Assembly (NCBI RefSeq): GCF_003443995.1
Contig: NZ_QWEY01000007.1
Coordinates: 124,001-188,000, forward strand
DNA from: Pseudotabrizicola alkalilacus
Lineage (GTDB): Bacteria; Pseudomonadota; Alphaproteobacteria; Rhodobacterales; Rhodobacteraceae
Length of the DNA: 64,000 nt
Reading direction: 5' to 3'
The notes beneath the pieces were generated by a model that had not been told where the DNA came from, ran no database searches, and saw only the letters and a program-made list of their open reading frames with translations. This document shows, one piece after another, positions 25,322 to 34,692 of this stretch. The stretch's first letter is position 1. Each line of letters opens with the position of its first letter. Both the position numbers and the translations under genes were made by a program.

Positions 25322-25656
25322 CAGACACCCTCGGGAAAAATATGGCCGGTGGCCCCCAGCGGCAGGGATTTATCCCAGACCACATCGGCCATGCGCAGCG
25401 GGCGGTAAAGATGCGGGAACAACGCGCCCCCGCGCGAAGGCTCCCATTTCAGCTCTGAGCCCAAGGCATCCGAACGGAACGCCACCAGCACAAGGTCGCT
25501 TTCGGTGCCGAAATGACGCTCGGCGGTTTCGGCGATCTGGGCGGCGGTCGAGAAATGAATGAAGCCGTCGGCCAGATCCACCGGGGCCCCGGCAGTTTCG
25601 CCGGCGGCGCGGAAGGCATCCCATTCGGGGCGGCGGAAGATCTTGTAAATCAGCAT
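25318..25656 (-). CDS. DUF952 family protein
   Basis: A 112-residue protein matching the DUF952 family throughout: [12 protein letters not shown] at the start, [20 protein letters not shown] in the middle, and [22 protein letters not shown] near the end. The biochemical function of the family is unknown. It is encoded immediately upstream of pyrD with a 4-base overlap, an arrangement that suggests co-expression but not a shared pathway. Confidence 0.92.
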   Translation of the reverse strand: MLIYKIFRRPEWDAFRAAGETAGAPVDLADGFIHFSTAAQIAETAERHFGTESDLVLVAFRSDALGSELKWEPSRGGALFPHLYRPLRMADVVWDKSLPLGATGHIFPEGVW

Positions 25657-25820
25657 GGCTTTCCATGCACATTGCGCAGGCGTTGGTCAATGGTCCGTAC
25701 CGTCATCAGGCTTTCGCACAGGTGACGCAAGGTCAGCCCGGCATCTGGGCAAAGCGCGGGTTTGACTCCGTGGCTGACGCGAGTCACGCTTGCCCCATCA
25801 ACCATCAAGGGAGCATTTTG

Positions 25821-27422
25821 ATGAAAAACCGTTTGCTGGGGTCTGTGGCAGCCATGGCCCTGTCGGCAGGGGCCGCACAGGCCGATTACACCCTGCATGT
25901 CCTGCATATCAATGACTTCCACAGCCGGATCGAGGCGATCAATGGCTTTGACTCGACCTGCTCGGCCGAAGAGGCGGCGGAAAGCAAGTGTTTTGGCGGC
26001 ATCGCCCGGCTTGCAACCAAGGTGACCGAGCTGCGCGACAGCCTGATCGCCGACGGTCAGAATGTGATCTTTGTCGATGCGGGGGATCAGTTTCAGGGCA
26101 GCCTGATGTATACCACCTACAAAGGTGCGGTCGAGGCCGAGTTTCTGGAACAACTGGCCCCAGACGCGATGGCTCTGGGCAATCACGAATTTGATGACGG
26201 CCCGCAGGGGCTGGCGGAGTTTCTCGACAAGGTGACGTTCCCGGTGATTTCCGGCAATCTGGATGTCAGCCAGTCCAATGTGCTGGCAGGCCGGGTGCAG
26301 AATCATGTTGTGCTTGACGTGGGTGGCGAAAAGATCGGCATCATTTCGGCGCTGGCGACCGATACCTCTGAGACCTCCAGCCCCGGCAACACGGTGATTT
26401 TTCAGGATGAAATCGACAGCCTGAAAGCCGATGTGGCCACGCTGGAGGCCGAGGGCGTCACCAAGATCATCGCCGTCACCCATGTCGGCTATAACCTTGA
26501 TCAGCAGATTGCGGCAGAAGTGCCGGGCATCGACGCCGTGGTGGGCGGGCACAGCCACACCTATCTGTCGGCGACCGATCCCGACCGGGCCGGGCCCTAT
26601 CCCACCTGGGTCAGTCAGGAGTCGGGGGCAATGGTGCCGGTGGTACAGGCCTATGCATATTCCAAATACCTTGGCCATCTGGAGCTGACGTTTTCTGATG
26701 ACGGCACGCTGTTGCATGCAGGCGGCGATACGATCCTGCTGGATGCCAGCGTCACCCCTGACCCGGCGATCGAGGCACGGGTGGCCGAACTGGCGGGGCC
26801 GATCGAAGAACTGAAAGCAAAGGTGATCGGCGAGACGACCGAAGCCATTGATGGCAGCCGTGAAACCTGCCGTCAGGGCGAATGCCAGATGGGCAATCTG
26901 GTGACGGATGCCATGCTCGACCGGGTGAAGGATCAGGGCGTGACCATCGCCATCACCAATGGCGGCGGTTTGCGCACGTCGATTGACGCGGGGCCTGTGA
27001 CCATGGGCGAGGCGCTGAGTGTGCTGCCGTTCCAGAACACGCTGTCCACCTTTACCGTCACCGGGGCCGATATTGTGGCCGCTCTGGAAAACGGGGTCAG
27101 CAGGCTGGAGGATGGCGCCGGTCGCTTTGCGCAGGTATCGGGCCTGCAATACACCTTTGATCCCGCGCAGCCTGCTGGCAGCCGGGTGTCGGATGTGATG
27201 GTTCTGGTCGGCGGCGATGCCTGGGCCCCGATTGACCCGGCGGCAGAGTACAATCTGGTGTCGAACAACTATGTGCGCGGCGGCGGCGACGGCTACCGGA
27301 TGTTTGTTGATGCGGCGAATGCCTATGACTTCGGCCCCGATCTGGCAGATGTTCTGGCGGAGTATCTGGCCAAGGCCGAAGGCTACACGCCCTATCTGGA
27401 CGGACGTATCACCCGCAAATAA
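25821..27422 (+). CDS. Secreted bifunctional metallophosphatase/5'-nucleotidase
   Basis: A 533-residue periplasmic enzyme. Residues 1-21 are a signal peptide (MKNRLLGSVAAMALSAGAAQA). The metallophosphoesterase domain carries HINDFHSRIE, DAGDQFQGS, GNHEFDDG and GGHSHTYL, which bind two metal ions. The C-terminal nucleotidase domain has ITNGGGLRTSI and the substrate-stacking YVRGGGDGY. It releases phosphate from extracellular nucleotides. The two Cys pairs near residues 36 and 57 may form a disulfide. The start at 25821 follows AAGGGAG; a strong terminator closes the unit. Confidence 0.93.
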   Translation: MKNRLLGSVAAMALSAGAAQADYTLHVLHINDFHSRIEAINGFDSTCSAEEAAESKCFGGIARLATKVTELRDSLIADGQNVIFVDAGDQFQGSLMYTTYKGAVEAEFLEQLAPDAMALGNHEFDDGPQGLAEFLDKVTFPVISGNLDVSQSNVLAGRVQNHVVLDVGGEKIGIISALATDTSETSSPGNTVIFQDEIDSLKADVATLEAEGVTKIIAVTHVGYNLDQQIAAEVPGIDAVVGGHSHTYLSATDPDRAGPYPTWVSQESGAMVPVVQAYAYSKYLGHLELTFSDDGTLLHAGGDTILLDASVTPDPAIEARVAELAGPIEELKAKVIGETTEAIDGSRETCRQGECQMGNLVTDAMLDRVKDQGVTIAITNGGGLRTSIDAGPVTMGEALSVLPFQNTLSTFTVTGADIVAALENGVSRLEDGAGRFAQVSGLQYTFDPAQPAGSRVSDVMVLVGGDAWAPIDPAAEYNLVSNNYVRGGGDGYRMFVDAANAYDFGPDLADVLAEYLAKAEGYTPYLDGRITRK

Positions 27423-27440
27423 GGCCTTGCGGGGCTGATC

Positions 27441-27469
27441 GGGGCCACTGGCGACAGTGGCCCCTTTTT
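27441..27469 (+). terminator. Rho-independent terminator of the 5'-nucleotidase gene
   Basis: A perfect 10-bp stem (GGGGCCACTG at 27441-27450, CAGTGGCCCC at 27455-27464) with a GCGA tetraloop followed by five T residues, 18 bases after the stop codon. Confidence 0.92.
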
Positions 27470-27617
27470 CGTTGCCAACCTGTCCGGCACGTCTGCGCCC
27501 CCTGAAGGCAGAACTTGCAAGATCACCTGAAAAGGCGCATAGAACCGCCTACGGGTGACCGGGCCCCTCTGGCAGGACTCTGCGGCAATCCTGTGATGTC
27601 GGCACCTGAACCGCCAC

Positions 27618-28712
27618 ATGCCGCGCGGTACATTTCTCATGTCTTCCAACCCTGCATTGCAGCGCTCGTCGCTGTCCTATTTCACGTGGGCCTTTGTCGT
27701 CACGGCAATCGGCCTTGTCCTTGGCCTCTGGCTTGGCTTTGCGACCGAACACACATTTGGCGGCGCAATGAAGGTGTTCTTTATCGTCAGCGTTCTGGCT
27801 GTGCTGGAAATCTCGCTGTCGTTTGACAATGCCATCGTCAACGCCAACAAACTCAAGGATATGACCCCGGTCTGGCAACAGCGGTTTCTGACCTGGGGCA
27901 TCCTGATCGCGGTGTTCGGCATGCGGATCGTGTTTCCACTGCTGATCGTGGTGATTGCCGCCAATGTGGGGCCATGGTCGGCGCTGGTGATGGCCGCCAG
28001 CCAGCCGGAAGAATACAGCCGCATCATGCACGAGGCGCATCTGCCGATTGCGGCCTTTGGTGGCACGTTCCTGATGATGGTGGCGCTGTCGTTCTTTTTC
28101 GACCACGAGAAAGAGGTGCATTGGGTGCGCTGGCTGGAAGAAAAGGTCACCGCCTATTCTTCGGTCAAGGGGATCGAGATCGCCTTTGTGCTGGTGGTGA
28201 TGCTGGCGTTTTCCGAAGTGATCGAGTCGCAGAAGGGCGCGGCCTATGCCACCACCTTCTTTCACGCCGCAATCTGGGGATTGCTGACATTCCTGCTGGT
28301 CGAGGTGCTGGGCGGCGTTCTGGACCGCAGCCAGCAAGTGCTGGAAGGCGCTGCCAAAGGCGGTCTGGGCGCGTTCCTGTATCTGGAGGTGCTGGATGCC
28401 AGTTTCAGTTTTGACGGCGTGATCGGGGCCTTTGCCCTGTCGTCCAACCTGTTCGTCATTGCCATCGGGCTGGGGATTGGCGCGATGTATGTGCGCTCGA
28501 TGACCATCATGCTGGTCGAACGCGGCACGCTGGCGCAATACCGCTATCTGGAACACGGCGCGTTCTACGCCATTCTGGTGCTGTCGGTGATCATGTATGT
28601 GCAAACGCTGGCCCATATTCCCGAGGTGATCACGGGTCTGGGCGGTGCTGCACTGATCGGGATTGCGTTGTGGTCGTCGATCCGCTGGAACAAGGCACAT
28701 CAGGCGAAATGA
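27618..28712 (+). CDS. DUF475 (TerC-related) integral membrane protein
   Basis: A 364-residue polytopic membrane protein with about eight or nine hydrophobic helices. Two related blocks of acidic intramembrane residues, VLEISLSFDNAIVNANKL and EVLDASFSFDGVIGAFAL, are the inverted-repeat signature shared with TerC proteins, which are linked to tellurite resistance and manganese export. The DUF475 branch itself is uncharacterised. Neither the ATG at 27618 nor that at 27639 has a clear Shine-Dalgarno, so the start is uncertain by seven codons. I found no yybP-ykoY-like riboswitch in the 148 bases between the upstream terminator and the start. Confidence 0.88.
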   Translation: MPRGTFLMSSNPALQRSSLSYFTWAFVVTAIGLVLGLWLGFATEHTFGGAMKVFFIVSVLAVLEISLSFDNAIVNANKLKDMTPVWQQRFLTWGILIAVFGMRIVFPLLIVVIAANVGPWSALVMAASQPEEYSRIMHEAHLPIAAFGGTFLMMVALSFFFDHEKEVHWVRWLEEKVTAYSSVKGIEIAFVLVVMLAFSEVIESQKGAAYATTFFHAAIWGLLTFLLVEVLGGVLDRSQQVLEGAAKGGLGAFLYLEVLDASFSFDGVIGAFALSSNLFVIAIGLGIGAMYVRSMTIMLVERGTLAQYRYLEHGAFYAILVLSVIMYVQTLAHIPEVITGLGGAALIGIALWSSIRWNKAHQAK

Positions 28713-28713
28713 C

Positions 28714-28787
28714 TGGAGCGGGCGGCGGGAATCGAACCCGCGTCTTTAGCTTGGAAGGCTAAGGTCTTACCATTACACAACGCCCGC
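28714..28787 (-). tRNA. tRNA-Gly (anticodon TCC)
   Basis: A 74-base cloverleaf on the minus strand including an encoded CCA. The acceptor stem GCGGGCG pairs with CGCCCGC, the discriminator is T, the T-arm contains GGTTCGATTCC, and the anticodon loop reads CTTCCAA, giving TCC. A well-formed promoter lies just upstream. Confidence 0.96.
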
Positions 28788-28797
28788 GCTCAGGCTG

Positions 28798-28826
28798 GAA
28801 ATAGAGGATCATTCGGGCAGGGTCAA
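28798..28826 (-). promoter_or_regulatory. Sigma-70 promoter of tRNA-Gly
   Basis: On the minus strand TTGACC (28826-28821) and TATTTC (28803-28798) are 17 bases apart, and the -10 box ends 10 bases before the mature tRNA 5' end. Confidence 0.7.
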
Positions 28827-28896
28827 CCGGGCCTGTGGGGGCGGCGGAACAGATTTCCGCCGCCCATCCCTTGAAGGCAACGGCGATCGGCAGTTG

Positions 28897-29514
28897 TCAC
28901 GGCCGGTTCAGGCCGGCATTGCGGGCGATCATTGCGGCATGGGTGCGGTTTCTGGCCCCCAGCTTGCGGGCCAGCGTCTTGACATGCAGTTTGACCGTCA
29001 CCTCCTGCACCTCCAGATCGCGGGCGATTTCCTTGTTGGATTTGCCGTCACAGATCCCTTCAAGCACCTCGCGCTCGCGCCGGGTCAGATCTTCCAGCGG
29101 AGCTTGCAGCGGCGGCGGATTGTCCAGCATAGACAGAGGTGCAAAGGTTTCACCCGCAGCCATACGCTTGACCGCCGCGATCAGGGCCTTGACGCCAAGC
29201 GTCTTTGGCACGAACCCGGCCGCGCCGTTTGCCAGTGCCTCTTCGGCCAGTTCCCGCAGAGTGGTGCCCGACATCACCGCAACCGGCACATGTGGCGCAG
29301 CTTGGCGGACGCGCCTTAATCCCTCCATCCCGTTCATGCCAGGCATCTGATAGTCCAGCAAAATCAGATCAAACGTCTGATATGCCAGACTGTCCAGCGC
29401 AGCCTCTAGCTGCGCGACCGAAACAACCACGACCCCGCCATCTGCGGTCAGCATCGCAGCCACCGACTCGCGAAACAGATCATGGTCGTCTGCGAGCAAC
29501 ATCCGCACAGTCAA
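28897..29514 (-). CDS. NarL/FixJ-type response regulator with LuxR DNA-binding domain
   Basis: A 205-residue regulator. The receiver domain (residues ~4-125) has the acidic pair in LLADDHDLFRES, the phospho-acceptor Asp in LILLDYQMPGMNG, and VPKTLGVKAL with the conserved Lys. The LuxR helix-turn-helix follows (LTRREREVLEGICDGKSNKEIARDLEVQEVTVKLHVKTL). I place the start at the TTG at 29514 because AAAGGA lies 4-5 bases before it; the ATG at 29502 is the alternative and removes only four residues. It is divergent from the hybrid kinase, which is its probable phosphate source. Confidence 0.88.
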   Translation of the reverse strand: MTVRMLLADDHDLFRESVAAMLTADGGVVVVSVAQLEAALDSLAYQTFDLILLDYQMPGMNGMEGLRRVRQAAPHVPVAVMSGTTLRELAEEALANGAAGFVPKTLGVKALIAAVKRMAAGETFAPLSMLDNPPPLQAPLEDLTRREREVLEGICDGKSNKEIARDLEVQEVTVKLHVKTLARKLGARNRTHAAMIARNAGLNRP

Positions 29515-29627
29515 GCCATCCTTTGTCCGATGCCGGACAGTTGCAGTGTGAACGAAAGTCACTTCGGCATAGAAGTGAACCTCAATCTGATCTAGCCTGA
29601 ATATGGCCAGCAGATGCAAGGCTTAGC

Positions 29628-32204
29628 ATGACGTTTTTCCCGATCAGACCCCGCAAGCCCCTCGCAGGGTCGATTCGAATGCTGGCTGTTGTCGGGCTTG
29701 TGCTGACCCTGCTGGCGATGATCGGAACGCTGGCACTGGATGTCCGCGACCGGATGTCAGAACTGGACCGGGCCGACAGCGACAATGGTCAATGGGTCAT
29801 GATGCAGACCGAGGTCGAGGTGCTGCGTCTGCAGACCACGCTGGTCAAGGCGCAGGCCAGTCAAACCGGTCTGGAAGATGTGCGGCGCTGGTTCAACGTT
29901 TTGTACAGCCGGTTGCGCATGTTGGAGCAAAGCCCGCTGTACGGGGCCTTTATCCTGCAACCCGAAAACCTGTCCGCTCTCAAAGCGATGCAGGCCTTCA
30001 TCGACCGCTGGGTCAGCACAATTGATTCGTCTGATGCGGTGCTGGCGACGGCGTTGCAGCAGATGGCATCCGAAAGCGAAGAGGTGCAGCGGACGGCCCG
30101 CGATCTGTCGCTGCGCTCGTTGCAGGCATTTTCCGCGGGCACCGACCGGACCCGCGCCCGCGTATCGGATACGCTGACGCAACTGGCGGTGACGACTGCC
30201 GCCACGATCCTGTTGCTGGTCATGCTGGCGGCAATGGCCATGCGCCTGTACCGGATGACCCAACGGCAGGCCAAGGAAAACCAGACCGTGGGCGAGCGGC
30301 TTCAGCTGATCATCGCCACCTCACCCGATGCCATCGTGGTGACCAACCGCGGCGGTTGGGTGGTAGAGTTCAACCCGGCCGCCGAAACCATGTTCGGCTT
30401 TACCCGCAAACAGGCGATGGGCCGACAGATTGTGCCGCTGCTGTTCTCTGTCGACGATCAGGCCGCCTATGAATCCCGTCTGCGCGGCATCGTCTCCCGT
30501 ACGGTGCAGGCCGGGCCGCAGCGGTTTGAGCTGACTGGCCACCGTGCCAGCGGGCAAGCGTTTCCGCTGGAGGTTTCGATGGCAGTGCGCGACCTGAAAC
30601 CGGGGGCGCTGATCGTCGGCTTTTTGCGGGATATTTCGCGGCGGCAGGCCGATCAGCTGGCGCTGGAACAGGCGCTGACCCGTGCCCGCGCCGGGGAAAA
30701 GGCCAAGGCCAAGTTTCTGGCGGTCATGAGCCACGAGATGCGCACGCCACTGAACGGTCTGATCGGCTCGATGGAGCAGATGCACGACACCGATCTTGAT
30801 GACAACCAGCGCGAACTGCTGCGGGTGATGGAAATTTCGGGCGGTATCCTGCTGAGCCATGTCGAATCGGTGCTGGATCTGTCCAGCGCCGAGGCCGGGC
30901 AGATCCGGCTGGCAGAGACATCGTTTGATCTGGACCGGCTGATCGAGGATTGCATCGCCACTCAGGCAGGGATTGCACGCACCAACGGCACCACGATCCG
31001 GCATGTGATGCTGACTGGCCCACTGGGGCAGGTCAGCGGCGATCCGGGCCGGGTGCAGCAGATCTTGCTGAACCTGATCGGCAATGCGGTCAAATTTACC
31101 CGCAACGGCGCAATCACCGTCGAGACCGAGCGACTGCCACGCAAATCAGGCAGCACCACCGCGCCGATGGTCGAGCTGCGCGTGATAGACACCGGCATCG
31201 GCATTCCAAAGTCCGAACTGACGCGGGTGTTCGAGGATTTCGCCACCGTCGATTCCTCTTACGGACGCGAGACCGGCGGCACGGGTCTGGGTCTGGGAAT
31301 CGCCCGTCGGCTTGTGCAGGCGATGGGTGGGAGCATCGGTGTGGAAAGTGAACCGGGCGAAGGCAGCCTGTTCTGGCTGCGCCTGCCCCTGCCGCCAACT
31401 GACAGCGCTTTGACCGTTCCCATTCTCGCTCCGATCAAGGCCACCATCCCGCCGCAACCCGACAAGCCGGTTCTGGATGTGCTGATCATCGAAGACAATG
31501 ACATCAACCGCTTCTTGCTGCGCCGGACCCTGATCAGCTGCAATCACCGGGTAACCGAAGCCTCCGACGGGCTCGAAGGCGTGGCGATGGCCGCCAAGAC
31601 CCGCTTTGACGTGATCATCACCGACATCGCGATGCCCCGCCTTGACGGGATCGAGGCCAGCCGCCGCATCCGCGCAGGCGGTGCCTCGCGCGCGGCGCGC
31701 ATCATTGCACTGACCGCCCACGCTCTGCCCGAAGAACAAGAGCGGTTCCGGCTGGCCGGGATGGATGCCTGTCTGACCAAACCCGTCAGCCGCGAAACCT
31801 TGCTGGCCCATCTGCAAACCAGCCCGGCTTTGCCCAACGGCTCTGGCCTCACCGCGCAGCCGATGCTGTTAAAGACCGCCTCCCTGCACGAACTTGCGGA
31901 AACGGTGGGTCATCCGGTCATGCTCAGCCTGATGACCCGGATGCTGGCCGAAGGTGACGCCATGCTGGCCCAGATCACGGCGCACCCAGTCCCGAACGAA
32001 GACATGGCCCGTGCGGCGCACCGACTGGCGGGCAGCAGCAGCACCTTTGGCGCGGTTGCGTTCTGCGAGGCGCTGTCGGCGCTGGAACTGGCGATCCGCC
32101 GCGATCAGATGGCAGAGGCAACGCGGCTTATCGCCCGGTTGCCAGCCCTGTGGGAAGACACAAGAGAGGCCTTGGCACAGTATGGTGCGCTACTGAACTC
32201 GTGA
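29628..32204 (+). CDS. Hybrid sensor histidine kinase with receiver and HPt domains
   Basis: An 858-residue membrane kinase. Two transmembrane helices (about residues 18-38 and 188-208) flank a helical periplasmic sensor. A PAS domain follows at ~225-340 (IIATSPDAIVVTNRGG). HisKA carries His369 in MSHEMRTPLNG, and HATPase has GNAVKFT, DTGIGIP and GGTGLGLGIA. The receiver has Asp in VIITDIAMPRLDG, and the HPt His is in RAAHRLAGSSSTFGA. This is the full internal His-Asp-His relay that would hand phosphate to a separate regulator, probably the divergent LuxR-type protein. The signal is unknown. Its last 15 bases overlap the convergent chelatase gene. Confidence 0.93.
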   Translation: MTFFPIRPRKPLAGSIRMLAVVGLVLTLLAMIGTLALDVRDRMSELDRADSDNGQWVMMQTEVEVLRLQTTLVKAQASQTGLEDVRRWFNVLYSRLRMLEQSPLYGAFILQPENLSALKAMQAFIDRWVSTIDSSDAVLATALQQMASESEEVQRTARDLSLRSLQAFSAGTDRTRARVSDTLTQLAVTTAATILLLVMLAAMAMRLYRMTQRQAKENQTVGERLQLIIATSPDAIVVTNRGGWVVEFNPAAETMFGFTRKQAMGRQIVPLLFSVDDQAAYESRLRGIVSRTVQAGPQRFELTGHRASGQAFPLEVSMAVRDLKPGALIVGFLRDISRRQADQLALEQALTRARAGEKAKAKFLAVMSHEMRTPLNGLIGSMEQMHDTDLDDNQRELLRVMEISGGILLSHVESVLDLSSAEAGQIRLAETSFDLDRLIEDCIATQAGIARTNGTTIRHVMLTGPLGQVSGDPGRVQQILLNLIGNAVKFTRNGAITVETERLPRKSGSTTAPMVELRVIDTGIGIPKSELTRVFEDFATVDSSYGRETGGTGLGLGIARRLVQAMGGSIGVESEPGEGSLFWLRLPLPPTDSALTVPILAPIKATIPPQPDKPVLDVLIIEDNDINRFLLRRTLISCNHRVTEASDGLEGVAMAAKTRFDVIITDIAMPRLDGIEASRRIRAGGASRAARIIALTAHALPEEQERFRLAGMDACLTKPVSRETLLAHLQTSPALPNGSGLTAQPMLLKTASLHELAETVGHPVMLSLMTRMLAEGDAMLAQITAHPVPNEDMARAAHRLAGSSSTFGAVAFCEALSALELAIRRDQMAEATRLIARLPALWEDTREALAQYGALLNS

Positions 32205-32951
32205 AGATGCTGCCGCGCGCAGGGCCGCCGCAATCAGGCCCGGCACCCGCACATCGCGTCCCAGCGGTGGCAGAACGCGCCCGGCAAACCCGGCCTCGGA
32301 CAGCGCCTCTGGCAGGTCATCGGTCACATGCTCGCCCTCTGCCGCAAAAAACGGCAGGCAAACGGCCTCGGGGCCAAAGCCGCTGACCTCGGCCAGCCGG
32401 GGCGTCTGGTCAATGAACGCCGCCTCGCAGCGCGCCAGCAGCAGGCCGTGTCGCAGCCGGGCCGCCACAGCATTGGCCACTGCTGACGGGGCCGGACTGC
32501 GGCCCGAGCCATGCGCCGCCAGCAAGACCTCTCCCCCCGGTGGCACCCCGGCCTCGTGCAGGACCGTCAGCGCCAGATCCTGCACCGCACCATCCAGCCC
32601 AAAGGGGGGCAGAATGTGCCACCGCGCACAGCCCGCAGCGCCGCCACACGCCGCATGATCGCAGGGACCGCCCGCGAACAACGCGTCGCGGCAGGCCTTG
32701 ACCAGCCGCTCGGGCAGATGCTGGCGGGTGAACCAGCCATCGGCCATGAACATCGGATAGACCAGCCCACCCGTCATCCCCGCCTGTTCTACGGCGCGCG
32801 CCAGCGAACCGTCAGCGGCCAGAGTTGCGGACTGCACCCGCCACCCCGGCAGATGCAGCGCCACCGCCGCCGCAAGGCTGGCAAGCGCCGCCTCGGCCGG
32901 TCCGGGATCAGAGGGTTGGCCATGGGCCACGATCAATGCGGTCTGTGTCAT
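32190..32951 (-). CDS. CbiX-like sirohydrochlorin chelatase
   Basis: A 253-residue protein made of two CbiX-type halves: ALIVAHGQPSDP with the metal-binding His at the N-terminus, and LLAAHGSGRSP at the start of the second half (~residue 138). Such enzymes insert cobalt or iron into sirohydrochlorin on the cobalamin or siroheme path. Between the halves is a Cys-rich insert, CRDALFAGGPCDHAACGGAAGC, with spacing C-x9-C-x4-C-x5-C, which could bind a metal or iron-sulfur cluster. No corrin or siroheme genes adjoin it. The ATG at 32951 is preferred over the GTG one codon earlier. Confidence 0.78.
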   Translation of the reverse strand: MTQTALIVAHGQPSDPGPAEAALASLAAAVALHLPGWRVQSATLAADGSLARAVEQAGMTGGLVYPMFMADGWFTRQHLPERLVKACRDALFAGGPCDHAACGGAAGCARWHILPPFGLDGAVQDLALTVLHEAGVPPGGEVLLAAHGSGRSPAPSAVANAVAARLRHGLLLARCEAAFIDQTPRLAEVSGFGPEAVCLPFFAAEGEHVTDDLPEALSEAGFAGRVLPPLGRDVRVPGLIAAALRAAASSRVQ

Positions 32952-32988
32952 CACCCTGATCTAGCAGCGCGGGCGCGCGCGGCAAGCG

Positions 32989-33747
32989 CTACTGATCATA
33001 GGGCCAGACCGCCTGCGAAAACACTCCGCCATCGACCCAGATCGTCTGGCCCGTGATAAAGCTGGCCGCCTCTGAGCACAGGAACACCAGTGGCCCGGCA
33101 ATGTCTTCGGGCGTGCCGACACGACGCAGCGGTGTGACCTTTGACCAGGTGGCGGCATAATCCCCCGACTCTGCCGCCGTGCGCTCGGTCGCGATTGCGC
33201 CGGGGGCGATGCAATTGACCCGGATGCCATGCGGCCCCAGCTCGACCGCCGCCGATTTGGTGAACTGCTCGATCCCGCCCTTGCTGGCGGTGTAATCCAC
33301 CAGCCGGGGAAAGGCGAGTTTGTTGCAGCCCGAGCCAAGGTTGACAATGCTGCCACCCTTGCCCGCCGACACCATGGCGCGGCCCGCCGCCTGCGTGTTG
33401 AGAAAGGTGCCGCGCAGGTTGGTGCGCATCACCGCATCCCATTGCCCGGCCTCCAGATCCAGCAGCCCGGCCCAAGTCTGGATGCCCGCATTGTTCACCA
33501 GCACATCGGGCGCGTCCCCCGCCCAATCCGCCGCTTCGGCATGAAAACGCTGCACCGCCGCCTCGTCCCCGGCGTCCGCCTCCCAGGCGTGCGCCCGACG
33601 GCCCAGCGCTTCGACGCGCGCCACCAGATCCGCCGCAGACTCACCGGCCCCCAGATGAGTGAACCCCACATCATATCCTGCCCCGGCCAAAGCCGTGACC
33701 AGAGCCCGCCCGATGGCCGATGGCCCGGCTGTAACCATGGCAAACAT
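32989..33747 (-). CDS. SDR-family oxidoreductase
   Basis: A 252-residue classical short-chain dehydrogenase. The nucleotide-binding segment MVTAGPSAIGRALVTALAGAGYDVGF, then NNAGIQTWAGLL, catalytic Tyr and Lys in YTASKGGIEQFTK, and NCIAPGAIATERT, with the C-terminal WVDGGVFSQ, all fit the family. The first Gly-rich loop reads TAGPSAIG rather than TGxxxGIG. The substrate cannot be inferred; nearest neighbours are the chelatase and the heme importer, neither of which needs an SDR. It is not obviously KduD. Confidence 0.88.
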   Translation of the reverse strand: MFAMVTAGPSAIGRALVTALAGAGYDVGFTHLGAGESAADLVARVEALGRRAHAWEADAGDEAAVQRFHAEAADWAGDAPDVLVNNAGIQTWAGLLDLEAGQWDAVMRTNLRGTFLNTQAAGRAMVSAGKGGSIVNLGSGCNKLAFPRLVDYTASKGGIEQFTKSAAVELGPHGIRVNCIAPGAIATERTAAESGDYAATWSKVTPLRRVGTPEDIAGPLVFLCSEAASFITGQTIWVDGGVFSQAVWPYDQ

Positions 33748-33909
33748 GACAATCCTCCCCGCTGTACACCGCCCTTAGTGCCGCGTGACGCCGCTTCGGG
33801 CAAGGGCGCAATCCGGGTGGCAAAGCGAGGGCCGCAGAACAGGTCTGCTTCAAGCGTGATCTTACCCAAGGGGCGCGGCAGAGCTTTCCGCCACCATTTC
33901 CCCTTACGG

Positions 33910-34692
33910 CTACGCAGCCCCTGCGGCTTGCGGTAGTGAGAACCAGCCACCGGAGGGTGGCAAGCGGCCGACACGCAGCGGGCAGCCATAGGCGCGCTCC
34001 AGCGCGGTGTCGGTCAGCACCTCATGCACCGGCCCCTGCCCGGTCAGCTGCCCCTGATCCATCAGCCAGACCCGGTCCGCCGCCATCGCGGTCAGGTTCA
34101 GATCGTGCAGAACCGTGATCACGCCGCCGCCGCGCGCGGCAAAGTCGCGCATCAGGCGCACCACATCCAACTGATGCGCAATATCAAGGCTGGCCACGGG
34201 CTCATCCAGAAACAGCCAGCGGGGCACGCCCGCCACCACCGGCTCCCAGACCTGCACCAGCACGCGGGCCAGCTGCACCCGCGCCTGCTGGCCACCCGAC
34301 AGCTCTTGATAAAGCCGCGCCGCGAAGCCCCCCATGTCGACGGCGACGAGCGCGCGCGGCACCAGATCGGTGCGCGCGCCATGGGCGGCAGCGGTCAGGC
34401 CAAGCCTCACCACTTCGGCCACCGTAAACGGAAACGCCAACGCCGAGGCTTGCGGCAGCACGCCCCGCATCGCCGCCAGCTCCCACGGGCGCAGGCGGGC
34501 GCAATCCTGCCCGTTCAGGCTGACCTGCCCGCCATAGGCCACGTCGCCTGTCAGTGCGCGCAACAGCGTGGTCTTGCCCGACCCGTTAGGGCCGACGATG
34601 ACGGTCACTTCGCCGGGGCGGGCTTCGGCGGTGATGCCGTGCAGAACCGCCGTCTTGCCAAGGCTTACCCGAATATCCTGTGCAATCAGCAT
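33910..34692 (-). CDS. hmuV: Heme ABC transporter ATP-binding protein HmuV
   Basis: A 260-residue ATPase with Walker A GPNGSGKTTLL, signature LSGGQQARVQLARVL, and Walker B WLFLDEPVASLD. It powers heme movement from the periplasm into the cytoplasm with HmuU. Its ATG follows the HmuU stop with no gap. It is the last gene of the hmuS-T-U-V unit. Confidence 0.94.
   Translation of the reverse strand: MLIAQDIRVSLGKTAVLHGITAEARPGEVTVIVGPNGSGKTTLLRALTGDVAYGGQVSLNGQDCARLRPWELAAMRGVLPQASALAFPFTVAEVVRLGLTAAAHGARTDLVPRALVAVDMGGFAARLYQELSGGQQARVQLARVLVQVWEPVVAGVPRWLFLDEPVASLDIAHQLDVVRLMRDFAARGGGVITVLHDLNLTAMAADRVWLMDQGQLTGQGPVHEVLTDTALERAYGCPLRVGRLPPSGGWFSLPQAAGAA

Noticed and set aside
27470-27617. Possible yybP-ykoY manganese riboswitch before the TerC-related DUF475 gene
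   Set aside because: TerC-like genes often carry one, but I could not find its conserved core in these bases. A covariance-model search would settle it.
32989-33747. SDR gene as the missing KduD of the uronate pathway
   Set aside because: It lies 12 kb from the uronate locus beside unrelated genes and its Gly-rich loop and active-site surroundings do not point to KduD.
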